DNA of 64,000 nt from an uncultured Lachnospiraceae bacterium (GCA_910584725.1 CAJUBE010000014.1:37759-101758); one strand, 5' to 3'; positions 7,962-18,142 are shown, numbered from the stretch's first letter. Numbers and translations are program-made. Notes: generated from the sequence alone by a model not told the origin.

Positions 7962-9413
7962 TTATACGGTGATCTCTGCCGTCACCCCCAGCATCTCCTT
8001 ATTCTCCGTGAGAATCGGATTCACGATCTCTTTCAGGAACTTCTCCACCTGCAGCGGCGCGCGCCCCACATAGTTGGCGGGCTCCATGGTCTTTTGCAGA
8101 TCTTCCAGACTCATGTTGAATGCCGGATCCGCCGCGATCAGCTCTAACAGGTTATTCTCCTTCCCTTCCTTCTTCACATTGGCGCCCGCGATCATGGAAA
8201 GCTCCCTGATCTTCTCGTGTAGCTCCTGTCTGTTGCCCCCGGCTTTGACAGCGTCCATCATAATATTTTCCGTCGCCATAAAGGGCAGCTCGCTCATCAG
8301 GCGCTTTGTTATCACTTTATCGTACACTACCAGACCATCCACCACATTCAGGCACAAATCGAGAATCCCGTCCACCGCCAGAAACGCCTCGGGGATAGAA
8401 AGCCGCTTGTTGGCGGAGTCATCTAACGTCCGCTCAAACCACTGGACGGAGGAAGTGATCGCCGGATTCAAGGCGTCCACCATCACGAACCGGGCGAGGG
8501 AGGCAATGCGCTCGCTGCGCATGGGATTCCTCTTGTAAGCCATCGCCGAGGAACCGATCTGGCTCTTCTCAAAAGGCTCCTCCACCTCCTTCAGATGCTG
8601 GAGCAGGCGGATATCGTTTGACATCTTGTGGGCGGACGCCGCAATGCCCGCCAGTATGTTGCACACTCTCGTGTCCACCTTGCGGGAGTATGTCTGCCCG
8701 GACACGGGATAGCACTTCTCAAATCCCATCTTTTCAGCGATCATGGGGTCTATCTTATCTATGGTCTCCTGGTCGCCGTCAAAAAGCTCCTGAAAAGACG
8801 CCTGCGTGCCCGTGGTGCCTTTGGAACCGAGAAGTTTCAGACTCCCCAGCACATAATCCAGATCTTCCAGGTCGAGACAGAACTCCTGCGCCCAGAGGGT
8901 CGCCCGCTTTCCGACGGTGGTAGGCTGTGCGGGCTGGAAATGAGTAAACGCCAGTGTCGGCAGCTCCTTGTATTCTTCCGCGAATTTCGCCAGTTCCGCG
9001 ATCACGTTCACCAGCTTTTTCTTCACCAGCTTTAATGCCTCGCGCATCACGATAATGTCCGTGTTGTCCCCCACATAGCAGGAGGTGGCGCCGAGGTGGA
9101 TGATGCCCGCCGCCTTGGGGCACTGTTGCCCGTAGGCGTAGACATGGCTCATCACGTCGTGGCGCACTTCCTTCTCTCTCGCCTTCGCCACGTCGTAATT
9201 GATGTCCTTGGCATACTTTTTCAGCTCGTCGATCTGCTCCTGTGTAATCACCGGCTTGCCGTTCTGGGAAAGCCCCAGCTCCATCTCCGTCTCCGCCAGC
9301 GCGATCCAGAGCCGCCGCCACGTCCGGAACTTCATGTCCGGGGAAAAAATATACTGCATCTCCTTACTCGCATACCGCTCCGACAGGGGGCTCACATACT
9401 TATCTGTGCTCAT
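7962..9413 (-). CDS. purB: Adenylosuccinate lyase
   Basis: Homotetrameric lyase removing fumarate from adenylosuccinate and SAICAR in purine synthesis. 483 residues, typical of the longer clostridial form. The signature loop SSAMAYKRNPMRSERI (about residues 291-306) contains the catalytic Ser of the fumarase superfamily; HLGATSCYVGDNTD matches the substrate-binding region. The start at 9413 follows GGAAAG. It stands alone between a repeat element and a terminator. Confidence 0.96.
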   Translation of the reverse strand: MSTDKYVSPLSERYASKEMQYIFSPDMKFRTWRRLWIALAETEMELGLSQNGKPVITQEQIDELKKYAKDINYDVAKAREKEVRHDVMSHVYAYGQQCPKAAGIIHLGATSCYVGDNTDIIVMREALKLVKKKLVNVIAELAKFAEEYKELPTLAFTHFQPAQPTTVGKRATLWAQEFCLDLEDLDYVLGSLKLLGSKGTTGTQASFQELFDGDQETIDKIDPMIAEKMGFEKCYPVSGQTYSRKVDTRVCNILAGIAASAHKMSNDIRLLQHLKEVEEPFEKSQIGSSAMAYKRNPMRSERIASLARFVMVDALNPAITSSVQWFERTLDDSANKRLSIPEAFLAVDGILDLCLNVVDGLVVYDKVITKRLMSELPFMATENIMMDAVKAGGNRQELHEKIRELSMIAGANVKKEGKENNLLELIAADPAFNMSLEDLQKTMEPANYVGRAPLQVEKFLKEIVNPILTENKEMLGVTAEITV

Positions 9414-9509
9414 CTTTCTCTTTCCTTTCTATCGTAAATTTTGCAGGTAATTGTGAAACACTTCTTTGCTCTTGATACGATGTGCATATTGTATAATCCA
9501 TAAGCGTAC

Positions 9510-9576
9510 TCTCAAAAGACGCCGGTACTTAGCGTAGGTTCGGAGTTGCCAGGCAACTCCACGAGCTTAGCGCCGC
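9510..9576. repeat. TTAGCG-type palindromic repeat
   Basis: The hairpin GGAGTTGCC-A-GGCAACTCC is bracketed by ACTTAGCG and CTTAGCG copies. A related TTAACG/TTTAGCG arrangement lies inside the element at 35507-35641, so this is a member of a dispersed palindromic family. It occupies the purB upstream region. Confidence 0.5.
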
Positions 9577-9602
9577 TGCGTTTCGCAATCACCTATCTGT
9601 GA

Positions 9603-10784
9603 TCAGGAACTAAACTTCTGCTCGTACTCCTCCACCGTCTTCATAATCTCCTTCGCATATTTCGGATACTTCTCCACCAGCGCCTTGATATCCTTCTGGG
9701 ATGTGCCCGCCACCACTTCCCTGTTATAATCCATGCGCCGTCTCAAGGACTGCCTGCGGATAATCAGGTTGTGTCTGATCTCCACCATCTCCTTGGAATC
9801 GAGAATGGCCTCCGTCTGGTGCAGCCAGATAGCCGGATCCTGTATCTGATAGCATTTCAAAATTTGCAAAAGCTCCTGCTCGCTGTAATCCAGATCCAGC
9901 TCCGCTCTGCGGAATTTCTCCCGCTCCTCCTTCTCAACCTTATAATTCTGCCACATTTCAGTCAGCTCTTTTGCACTGTTCACGCCGTATTTCATATATA
10001 AATATTCCAGAAGGTTGGTGTTGTTCACATAGCGGATCTTTACCTTATTCTGTAACAGAATGATTTTGTTAATGCCGGTCTCGACTCTTCGCAGCTCCTT
10101 CCTGGCATCCATGTGCTTCACATAGATCAATGTGATCACCACTGCCGCAACGCCCGCTGTGGCAAGATACCCCAGCTTCGTGTCCATTTCCAGAAAGAAC
10201 TGCAGAAACAAAAGCAATAGCACACAGAGCCCCAGGGCTGTCACACAGATGATGGTCATGCCTTTGGTGTCGGAAATCAGCCGCATTACTTCGCTCTTGC
10301 GGTAGAGGTAAGCGTGCTTCTCACCATCCAGACGGCTGAGGTCTTTGCGGATCAGCTCCTGATAACTCTCCGCCTCGTTGATTTTCGTGAATGCCTCCTC
10401 CATCTGGTCTTCCATGCGCTCCACCATACGGTACTTTTCGTCTGTAATCCGATGGGGCCGGCCCATGAAATCCGTCTTTCTCTCTTGTAAAAGGGAAACC
10501 CGCTTCGCGCAGTCCTTGAGCTGTTCGCTCTCCTCCGGCGGCAGCGCCTCAATCTCCTCCATGTCCTTTAAGTAGGAGGTGACCATATTGTATTCAAAGT
10601 TCAGATTCTCTAACTCTTTCGTAGCATCCGCGATCTTTTCCAGACAATTCTTTACATAGTCGCTTCTCTGCTCCTTATTGTCAAAATCTATCTCCCGCGA
10701 AGACTCCTCCTCTTCCCACTCTTCCTCATCGTATTCGTCGTAGTCTCTGCGGAATCTGTTAAGCAGTCTCTTAATAAAGCCCAT
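9603..10784 (-). CDS. Coiled-coil membrane protein of unknown function
   Basis: 393 residues. A strongly acidic N-terminus (about 10-35), a long coiled coil (about 40-160), two adjacent transmembrane segments (about 170-215) and a second charged helical region. No enzyme motif seen. It is the last gene of a minus-strand block with DUF5717, DUF5716 and the gene at 10819, only 34 bp after the latter, so it probably works with them at the membrane. I do not recognise a named family. Confidence 0.6.
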   Translation of the reverse strand: MGFIKRLLNRFRRDYDEYDEEEWEEEESSREIDFDNKEQRSDYVKNCLEKIADATKELENLNFEYNMVTSYLKDMEEIEALPPEESEQLKDCAKRVSLLQERKTDFMGRPHRITDEKYRMVERMEDQMEEAFTKINEAESYQELIRKDLSRLDGEKHAYLYRKSEVMRLISDTKGMTIICVTALGLCVLLLLFLQFFLEMDTKLGYLATAGVAAVVITLIYVKHMDARKELRRVETGINKIILLQNKVKIRYVNNTNLLEYLYMKYGVNSAKELTEMWQNYKVEKEEREKFRRAELDLDYSEQELLQILKCYQIQDPAIWLHQTEAILDSKEMVEIRHNLIIRRQSLRRRMDYNREVVAGTSQKDIKALVEKYPKYAKEIMKTVEEYEQKFSS

Positions 10785-10818
10785 TTTTCTCCTCCACGTC
10801 AGAACCGTTTATCGTTCC

Positions 10819-11679
10819 CTATCTCATACTCCTGCGGTACTTTTCTTTCAGCCCCGCCGTCAGTTTCCCGATCTCCTCATAATAAGGCGTGGAGCCGCCG
10901 ATTGCGCCCGCGCCCTCCTCCTTCATCACCTGGTAGGTGACAAGCATCCTGTTTTCATCCGTCCCCTCAAAGGAACCCTCTGCGCGCTTCACCATCCGCT
11001 CCACTTCCAGGGACAGCTCATGGAACTCAGGGTGGGCCGCAACATAATCAATATATGCGTTCTCCTGCTGCCCCATACGCAGCGCCGCCAGATACATCTT
11101 AAGCCCCTCCTTTTTCCCGTCTGTCTGATACGATTTCATAAACCAGTCCGCCGCCTGTCCGTAGAGAAACATGCCCGCACAGGCCACACCCATATTGTGG
11201 TAGAGTCTCGCCAAGAGCAGCTTCTCATTCGCCGGCACCTCACCCGCCAGACTCTGATACTGCTGCAGGGCCGCCAGATACCGCTTCTCCCCGAGAAGAT
11301 AATCGGCTTTCGCCTTCTGCCGCTCATAAGGGCTTAATCCGTCGTTGCCCCGCACAATCTCCTCTGTCCTCTCGATCACGTCAGGCGGATAAATACTCAC
11401 GTACTCCAGCACCGCGCCCACATAAGCCGCCGTGGAGCCCCGCCTGTTCAACAGTGCATCCAGCGTATGCGCCAGATCACTTAAAGAGCACTCCGCCTCA
11501 AGCCACCTGACCATATCCCGCTGCATGACCTCCGCGTCCAGAAGCTCCGCCCTGTCCACAAAGAGAAAGCACAGCTCTTCCACCGAATACAAGTTTACAT
11601 AAAATCTTTCCATGTAATAGGGATTCTCTGCCCTTCTCCCTGTTCCCAGAATCATCTGACCATCCATCTTAATCTCCAT
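10819..11679 (-). CDS. Helical repeat-like protein in the DUF5716/DUF5717 block
   Basis: About 287 residues, mainly helical, with TPR-like stretches (AALQQYQSLAGEVPANEK, LYHNMGVACAGMFLYGQA) suggesting a protein-binding scaffold. Start chosen at 11679 (MEIKMDGQ) because AAGGA precedes it; a start at 11667 with GGAG is equally possible. The longest frame, from 11721, would overlap the DUF5716 gene by 28 bp with a poor ribosome site. No family recognised. Confidence 0.6.
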   Translation of the reverse strand: MEIKMDGQMILGTGRRAENPYYMERFYVNLYSVEELCFLFVDRAELLDAEVMQRDMVRWLEAECSLSDLAHTLDALLNRRGSTAAYVGAVLEYVSIYPPDVIERTEEIVRGNDGLSPYERQKAKADYLLGEKRYLAALQQYQSLAGEVPANEKLLLARLYHNMGVACAGMFLYGQAADWFMKSYQTDGKKEGLKMYLAALRMGQQENAYIDYVAAHPEFHELSLEVERMVKRAEGSFEGTDENRMLVTYQVMKEEGAGAIGGSTPYYEEIGKLTAGLKEKYRRSMR

Positions 11680-11693
11680 TTCGGAGCGTTTCC

Positions 11694-13007
11694 TTAGAAA
11701 ATCCGAAACTCTTCTTCCCATTTCTGCCCGTTTGCCGGGAAAAACTCACCCAGCCCCAGATCCGTCACCTTCACTGTCACTGTGTCGGCGGAAGCCATCG
11801 CCACGTCCAGCGCGTATCTGGTAAAGGGCGCGCCCGTCTCCCTCGCCCCCGTAAGGGGAAAGGTTTTTGTCTCCACATTTTTCCCGTTAAGCGGCGTGAC
11901 TACGAGGGAAACCTCCTTCTCCTTACCGAGAAGAATCTCGCAGGACTTGTGCAGCTCATACCAGTTTTCCCCGGCGTCCAAAAGCGCGTAGTAAGATTCC
12001 TTTCCCTGCCGCAGCACCCGCATACCGATATTTGCCTTCAGCTTATCTTCCCCCAGAAAGATATGGGTCTTGCCCGCCTCGGAAGTGTCGAATTTCTCCA
12101 AAAGGCTGTAGACCGCGCCTCTGCTGTACAGATTGTTCCCCTGAAACACGCGCCTGTTGCGGCAGAGAAACTGCAGGGATTTTTTATGCCACTCCTCCCG
12201 GAAACCGTCCCCCAGAAGATAGGCCGAGGAGACGATCCGCCCCTCACAGAGCTTCTCCAGAATCCCGAGGAATCGCTCGTCCGCCACCCGGAAGGCGTCC
12301 TCCTTCACAGCCTCGTCCTCGTCCTCCTCGGGAACCACAACGGTCTCATAGCCAGCTTCCTCGATCAACGTCACAATAGGCGTTGTCCTCTTGTTGCACT
12401 CCATGCGGTAGGTTTTTAAATACCTGCCGTCGTGCTCGCAGACCACCGCTTGGTACGCCCACAGTTCGGGGGGCTGGTACAGCATGAAAGAGTAAAGGCT
12501 CTCCGTATGGCTCTGGAAATAAATGTGCTCCGTGTTTACCTGCAGATTGGCCGCCACCTGCAGAAGAATCTCCACCATGCGGTCATCCATTCCGCCCACC
12601 GTAAACAGTAAGGCCCCTATATGCTCCACCGGAACAATGAAGCTCATAAGCCCCAGACTTCTTCTGATGAAAAGGGTTAAAAGCGCCACCGGATCATAGG
12701 TCTCCCCGTCCAGCTCGACCTCCGTCCCCTTTCTGGCAAGGTGCAGAATATCCTCCACCGGGCACATGGTTTCCTCCCCTGTGCTCTTGACCGCTTCCTT
12801 GCCGTAGAGCCACTGGTTCGTCCCTTTTCGTTTACATAACATAAACGGGATGTTGTACTGCTTCGTTCCCACCACGGGAGCCACCGTCTCCACATCCCCC
12901 TCGCCAAAGAGGCAGTAGCTGATCTGGGTATACCTCTCCCCCAGATCATACCCCACAAACACACTTCCCTTATGCGGTTTGCCGTCCTCTTTCGTACCCA
13001 GAAACAT
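11694..13007 (-). CDS. DUF5716 family protein, actin/Hsp70-like N-terminus
   Basis: 437 residues beginning with FVGYDLGERYTQISY, a pattern close to the phosphate-1 loop of the actin/Hsp70/sugar-kinase fold; later DGRYLKTYRMECNKRTTPIV may correspond to a second lobe. I recognise it as DUF5716, usually found beside DUF5717 in Lachnospiraceae. Function unknown; a Hsp70-like ATPase co-operating with the repeat-rich DUF5717 partner is plausible but inferred. It lies 62 bp after the DUF5717 stop, with a GAATGC hairpin between. Confidence 0.7.
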   Translation of the reverse strand: MFLGTKEDGKPHKGSVFVGYDLGERYTQISYCLFGEGDVETVAPVVGTKQYNIPFMLCKRKGTNQWLYGKEAVKSTGEETMCPVEDILHLARKGTEVELDGETYDPVALLTLFIRRSLGLMSFIVPVEHIGALLFTVGGMDDRMVEILLQVAANLQVNTEHIYFQSHTESLYSFMLYQPPELWAYQAVVCEHDGRYLKTYRMECNKRTTPIVTLIEEAGYETVVVPEEDEDEAVKEDAFRVADERFLGILEKLCEGRIVSSAYLLGDGFREEWHKKSLQFLCRNRRVFQGNNLYSRGAVYSLLEKFDTSEAGKTHIFLGEDKLKANIGMRVLRQGKESYYALLDAGENWYELHKSCEILLGKEKEVSLVVTPLNGKNVETKTFPLTGARETGAPFTRYALDVAMASADTVTVKVTDLGLGEFFPANGQKWEEEFRIF

Positions 13008-13027
13008 AAATTCTCCCTCTAATGCGG

Positions 13028-13050
13028 AGAATGCCTGTTTTTGGCATTCT
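13028..13050. repeat. GAATGC hairpin (half copy of the two-hairpin element)
   Basis: AGAATGCC (13028-13035) pairs with GGCATTCT (13043-13050); the preceding ATGCGG matches the same hairpin in the full copies at 30105-30201 and 44205-44300. The second, longer hairpin is missing here. It lies 20 bp beyond the DUF5717 stop. Confidence 0.5.
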
Positions 13051-13069
13051 TCAATTTCTTTTTGCGCTG

Positions 13070-16000
13070 TTAACGCACTGTGAAGATTTGCTCCACCATA
13101 TGATCCTGCTTAAAATACACAAGCAGCAGATCATTTACCGTATCATAATCCTGCAGGGTCTTCCCGATCATAATGTCATTCAATATGTTGAATCTGCCTT
13201 CCGAGACATCCTCCCCAGCCTCGCCCTTCCTGATCACGTCGCTCACCACAAGCTGCTCCCCAGCTTCCGATTCCTCCGTAATATAGTACCTGAGCTGTTC
13301 CCCGAAAAACAGAATAAAATCGCTGACGCAGATGCCTCCGAACATATCCCGCATCTCCTCGTGGGTGTACTCCTCCCCGCCTGCACCCTCCTCCTGAATC
13401 AGATAATGAATCATCACCCGGGCGCCGGTAGTCGTCCGATACTCCACCATGGTCTTATCCAGATAGGCACCAAGCTGCGGCACACAGCCAAAATAGTTAC
13501 GATAAAAAGGCATCACGATCCCCTGCGCCAGAAGCGATTCCAGAAAGACGCCGCAAAGCTTCTGCACGGCCTCATCCCGCTGTCTGTCCGCGTAGTAACG
13601 CAGATACGCGATCCGACAGACCGGGTGGAACGGCGCCTCCTCCCGATCAAGCTGCCGCACGCTCTCGAACACATAGGAATCCGTGTCCTCATCCTTCACC
13701 ACATAATCATAGCAGCAGGCCGACACAAAAGCCGCCCGGATCCGCTCGCTGCCGCCACTCTTCGCATAAGACCGGAAAATATCCAGCCACTCCTTTGCCC
13801 GGACACCCGTATACAGCATCTGCACCAGCATCCGCTCGCACAGCCTGTACGTATCCGCGCCGAAAGAATCCGCCAATTTCCATATATCCCGCATCTGCCC
13901 GATGTTCCCTGATAACCACTGTATCAGATACGCAAGCACATTGTCGTCATACTTCCCTTTCTGCACCACATAGAGGAGCATACCTGTCAGCAGGGGATCC
14001 TCCTCCGCCTCCGTCAGCTCCAAAAACCTGCTGCCCAGCTTGAGAAGCGTTTTTGCATCCATATCGTAGGGTCCGAAGCGTCTGACCCACCCGACAGCCT
14101 CCTCGTACATCCCCCGGCTGACCAGGAAGCGCACGACCTTTCCTCTGTCGCGCCGATCCACATCCTCCGGTTTCAGAGCAAACAGATACTCATCAAGCTC
14201 CCGCATTCTGTCTTTTTCATAGTAAAAGTCTACCACCATGGGACGGATTTTGCGCTTTTCCTCTTCCTCAATCCGCTCCGACGAGGACAGCAGCGCAAAG
14301 AGATCCGCGTTGTCCTCCTGCACGGTAAACGTATGCTGTTTTTCATAGCAGACATAAACCGCATAGCCCAGATGATTTCTCACAAAGGGCGCAATCATAA
14401 GCGCAAGCCGCCCCGGCTTCATCAGCGCCTCCACACTGTATTCCATGCCCACCGTAAAGAGATTTCCCCCGCCGTCCCCCAGAAGCACCCGGCAGTCATT
14501 GGCATAGACCGGCACAAAAGCCCTGCCCTCCGTCATGGGAAACCGCTTGATATCTGACCGGCAGGCATAGGTAAGCACCACCTCTTTTGCATTCTCCGCC
14601 TCTGTCCTGACCTCCCGCATAAAAAGCAGGGACACGAGCGACCGCGCGGTCTGTTCGTCGATCATGGACAAGGTCAGGAGCTTGTCGTAAAGATAAGCCA
14701 GATCCCTGTTGATTCTGCCACGGCCAATCTGTTCCAGCACAAAACGCTCCATGGCCGCCATATAGTTTACATAAATATCCGCCAATTCCTCCCGCCGCCT
14801 GTGCACATAGGCGTAAAGGTAAGCGGTGGTCTCATAGTGCAGATCACTTCTGTAAGCGAAGTACAAAAGCACCATCTTCGGCAGCTCACCGTCAAAATTC
14901 CGTGGGAGCGACATCATATAGTACTCATAAAGTCTGGTGATGCGCAGATTTTCCTCCACCCCCGCCTGATACCACGGAAAGTATGCCTCTCCGCTGCGGT
15001 TTCCCTTGATGAGCAGCGTGCAGATCTCGTGCAACACCTCCTTGTGGGGAATCAGCGCGTAACAGCCCTTCAAAATACGAAACAGGCTTTGGGAATAGTT
15101 TCTCCTCTGCCCGGCAAGATACACCACCTGCAGGAGAATCTCCTCCTGCATGACACCGTTTTTAACCGCGAAGGTCAATATCTGTTCCTCAAAGAGATCC
15201 AGCTTGCGCAGCATTGCCGGATTCATACAGAGGATATTCCACGCCTCAATATAAATCATCGGAGAAGTACAGTGATGGACAAACAAGTCTTCCAAAAGCA
15301 GCCATCTGCGGGAGACACTCTCTACATACTCCTCGGACAGATACAGTAACAGCCATGCGATCCGCCAGTCCCCCCGCCTTCTGCCATAAATCTGCGAAAC
15401 CGTCCCCGCCACCTCGTCCACATAGGAATCCTCCTCACTGATGAGTGTGGTCAGATATAAGTAATAACACCACAGTGCGGGATTCTCCTCCCGCTCGGCG
15501 ATCACCCGTTCCCGCAGCTTCTCCATCTGCCATTTTGCCTCGTTTCCCCGCTCCTGGGACATCAAAAGCTGACCCCGAAACAACTTCACGGCGATATCCT
15601 TATCGTCGAGCTGCTCCATGCGCGTCAGAAGCTTTCCCGTCTCCGCAAGCCAAGTGCCCGTTCCGATCTTCTTTAAGCGGTGCGCCTGATAGTATTCCAT
15701 CAACTGCACCGTAAGCTGTTTCTTCTCCCTCTTTGCCCCGAGCGTTCTGCCCCCGGACACATGCCGCACCACCGTGACGGGAATCCGCGCCGTCCCGTTC
15801 TCCCGCACAAGCAGAATCGCGCCTAAGTTTATGCCGCCATGCAGCTTTTCCAAATCAATCTGATAATAGAGCCTGTAGATGTGATCGGAGAAGGCATCCT
15901 CCCCCGCGGACTCCTCCTGCAGCTTTATAAATTCCCCTTCCGTCTCAAACCGCAGTCTCGTATAGCCCCAACCGTTACTGTTTATGACAAGGGCATACCG

Positions 16001-16621
16001 CGCGTCCACCGCCGGATCCTCCAGCCGGATCTCACTCTCCTCCGGCAGAAATTCCACCGGCTTTTTCTTGTGGATCTCCTGTAAAAACTCTTCCACATTA
16101 TGCTCGTTGCCGGGTACGGCGGAAAGTCCCTTATAAACCGCAAGATACTGCCTGTCGTGACCCGAAAACACCTTTCGAAAACAGGGCTCGTAAAAGAGCG
16201 CCACCGCCTCCGGCCAGTTACTTCTCGCCAGATTCGTAAAGTGAAAGAGATTCCGTATCTCTCCCAGACTTGACGTGATCTCGTCCGAAAGCACCGTCAC
16301 CTGAAAAGGCAGCGCATACTCCCCCCTGTTGGAGACGATGGAAAAAGAGCCGGACACCTCTTGCCCCGCCTCCATTCCGGCGGTGTCAAAGCGGTAAAGA
16401 ATCTCATCCTCGCTGCCGCCGAAACGCTTCGTGACACAGGTCATGCGCAGATCCGAAGCCGTCACTGTGCCCTCCGTGACCATTCCCTCCGGTCCGTACA
16501 CGAAAAAAGACCCCTCACAGACCGTATCTGCCTGAAGGGACAGCGTAACGCGCGGGCAGGAAAACGAAAGCGTTCCGTCACCAGTATGAAATTTGCCTTC
16601 TAAAATCTCATCTACAACCAT
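13070..16621 (-). CDS. DUF5717 family protein, very large
   Basis: 1183 residues without signal peptide or membrane segments. The N-terminal third is beta-rich (about 1-300), the rest mostly alpha-helical and solenoid-like, with many aromatic-rich helices. I recognise it as DUF5717, typically followed by DUF5716. Role unknown; size and helical repeats suggest a scaffold. The start has little ribosome-site support, but the frame opens there and the upstream gene is divergent only 66-93 bp away, leaving little room for an earlier start. Confidence 0.7.
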   Translation of the reverse strand: MVVDEILEGKFHTGDGTLSFSCPRVTLSLQADTVCEGSFFVYGPEGMVTEGTVTASDLRMTCVTKRFGGSEDEILYRFDTAGMEAGQEVSGSFSIVSNRGEYALPFQVTVLSDEITSSLGEIRNLFHFTNLARSNWPEAVALFYEPCFRKVFSGHDRQYLAVYKGLSAVPGNEHNVEEFLQEIHKKKPVEFLPEESEIRLEDPAVDARYALVINSNGWGYTRLRFETEGEFIKLQEESAGEDAFSDHIYRLYYQIDLEKLHGGINLGAILLVRENGTARIPVTVVRHVSGGRTLGAKREKKQLTVQLMEYYQAHRLKKIGTGTWLAETGKLLTRMEQLDDKDIAVKLFRGQLLMSQERGNEAKWQMEKLRERVIAEREENPALWCYYLYLTTLISEEDSYVDEVAGTVSQIYGRRRGDWRIAWLLLYLSEEYVESVSRRWLLLEDLFVHHCTSPMIYIEAWNILCMNPAMLRKLDLFEEQILTFAVKNGVMQEEILLQVVYLAGQRRNYSQSLFRILKGCYALIPHKEVLHEICTLLIKGNRSGEAYFPWYQAGVEENLRITRLYEYYMMSLPRNFDGELPKMVLLYFAYRSDLHYETTAYLYAYVHRRREELADIYVNYMAAMERFVLEQIGRGRINRDLAYLYDKLLTLSMIDEQTARSLVSLLFMREVRTEAENAKEVVLTYACRSDIKRFPMTEGRAFVPVYANDCRVLLGDGGGNLFTVGMEYSVEALMKPGRLALMIAPFVRNHLGYAVYVCYEKQHTFTVQEDNADLFALLSSSERIEEEEKRKIRPMVVDFYYEKDRMRELDEYLFALKPEDVDRRDRGKVVRFLVSRGMYEEAVGWVRRFGPYDMDAKTLLKLGSRFLELTEAEEDPLLTGMLLYVVQKGKYDDNVLAYLIQWLSGNIGQMRDIWKLADSFGADTYRLCERMLVQMLYTGVRAKEWLDIFRSYAKSGGSERIRAAFVSACCYDYVVKDEDTDSYVFESVRQLDREEAPFHPVCRIAYLRYYADRQRDEAVQKLCGVFLESLLAQGIVMPFYRNYFGCVPQLGAYLDKTMVEYRTTTGARVMIHYLIQEEGAGGEEYTHEEMRDMFGGICVSDFILFFGEQLRYYITEESEAGEQLVVSDVIRKGEAGEDVSEGRFNILNDIMIGKTLQDYDTVNDLLLVYFKQDHMVEQIFTVR

Positions 16622-16714
16622 ACCGATAGTATATCATTTTCAGGGTGGCATGTGCAACCCTCATTGCATATCATAGGGGTAAGAGAAATGCTATCCAAGG
16701 AACGAGGTATCCGC

Positions 16715-18010
16715 ATGGACGTAAACAGAGAAGGACTAAACGCAGAAAATACACAAGCCGAAAACACCGCCGCAACAGGGTCTGACACAATCGGAAGACT
16801 GCAGATCAACGTCACCGCAAACGTGGGACTGATCCCCATAGAGAACGCCTCCATCACCATCTCCTTCACGGGAGAGCCGGATTCTACGTTGGAGACGCTC
16901 ACGACCAATTCTTCCGGTCAGACGGATACGGTGGACTTAAAAACGCCGCCCTTACAGTACAGCCTGACCCCCAACTCCCCCATGCCCTACTCGGAGTACA
17001 CCCTGTCCGTCACGGCCCCCGGATATGAGCCCGTCATTGTCTCAGGTGTGGAAGTGCTGCCGGATGTGACCGCCGTCCAGAATATTGAAATGACCCCGAC
17101 AGAAACGAGCAGCGACACGGAGGAGATCATAGCCATCCCTGACCATACGCTCTACGGCGACTATCCGCCCAAGATCCCCGAGGACGAGATCAAGCCCATG
17201 GATGAGTCCGGCGAGATTGTCTTAAGCCGGGTGGTGATTCCCGAATATATTATCGTGCACGACGGGGTGCCAAACGATTCCACCGCCCCCAACTACTATG
17301 TGCGCTACCGGGATTACATCAAAAATGTGGTATCCTCCGAAATCTATGCCACATGGCCGGAAAATGCCATCTACGCCAACACGCTGGCGATTATGTCCTT
17401 TACCTTAAACCGGGTTTATACGGAATGGTACAGGAACAAAGGCTACAACTTCACCATCACCTCCTCCACCGCCTACGACCAGAAGTGGATTTACGGCCGC
17501 AACATCTACGCCAATATTGACCGGCTGGTGGACTCCATTTTCGCGAATTTCCTCTCCCGTCCCGGTGTGCGCCAGCCCATCTTCACCTCCTACTGTGACG
17601 GCAGAAACGTGACCTGCAACGGCTTAAGCCAGTGGGGCTCCAAATATCTAGGCGACGAGGGCTACTCCCCGATCCAGATCATCCGCTACTACTACGGCAG
17701 CGACATGTATATCAACAGCGCCGTGGCAGTCTCCGGCGTCCCCTCCTCCTGGCCCGGCTACAATTTAAACATCGGCGCCTCCGGCGATAAGGTGCTGCAG
17801 ATCCAGCAGCAGTTAAACCGCATCGCCCAAAATTATCCGGCTATTCCCCGGGTTACCGCGGACGGCGTCTATGGCCCCGCCACCGCCGAGGCGGTCCGGG
17901 TCTTCCAGAGCGTCTTCAATCTGCCGCCGAACGGGATCGTGGACTATCCGACCTGGTATAAGATTTCGGAGATTTATGTGGGTGTGAGCAGGATCGCGGA
18001 ACCGGGGTGA
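16715..18010 (+). CDS. SpoIID/LytB-like protein with C-terminal peptidoglycan-binding domain
   Basis: About 431 residues. An N-terminal Ig/carboxypeptidase-regulatory-like beta domain (about 25-110) is followed by a region (about 175-325) resembling the SpoIID/LytB fold: DYIKNVVSSEIYATWPENA, then GLSQWGSKYLGDEGYSPIQI near its end. The tail (about 345-425) is a PG_binding_1 domain (GDKVLQIQQQLNRIAQ, DGVYGPATAEAVRVFQ). SpoIID relatives are spore-cortex lytic transglycosylases. No signal peptide is visible, so a mother-cell or spore-coat location is inferred. Start chosen at 16715 (GAGG, 7-base spacing); 16688 is an alternative. Confidence 0.75.
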   Translation: MDVNREGLNAENTQAENTAATGSDTIGRLQINVTANVGLIPIENASITISFTGEPDSTLETLTTNSSGQTDTVDLKTPPLQYSLTPNSPMPYSEYTLSVTAPGYEPVIVSGVEVLPDVTAVQNIEMTPTETSSDTEEIIAIPDHTLYGDYPPKIPEDEIKPMDESGEIVLSRVVIPEYIIVHDGVPNDSTAPNYYVRYRDYIKNVVSSEIYATWPENAIYANTLAIMSFTLNRVYTEWYRNKGYNFTITSSTAYDQKWIYGRNIYANIDRLVDSIFANFLSRPGVRQPIFTSYCDGRNVTCNGLSQWGSKYLGDEGYSPIQIIRYYYGSDMYINSAVAVSGVPSSWPGYNLNIGASGDKVLQIQQQLNRIAQNYPAIPRVTADGVYGPATAEAVRVFQSVFNLPPNGIVDYPTWYKISEIYVGVSRIAEPG

Positions 18011-18057
18011 CCGCCGATACGAGCGTACCCCCTGCGCCTTCTAAATTGATTACCGCG

Positions 18058-18098
18058 AAAAAAGGGCATTGCCGTCTATATGATGCATGTCCTTTTTT
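18058..18098 (+). terminator. Hairpin terminator after the SpoIID-like gene
   Basis: AAAAAAGG-GCAT (18058-18069) pairs with ATGC-CCTTTTTT (18083-18098), ending in a T6 run. Confidence 0.75.
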
Positions 18099-18142
18099 AG
18101 CCGCCCTTTGAATACATAATGTAGTATTATCTTGATTCCATC

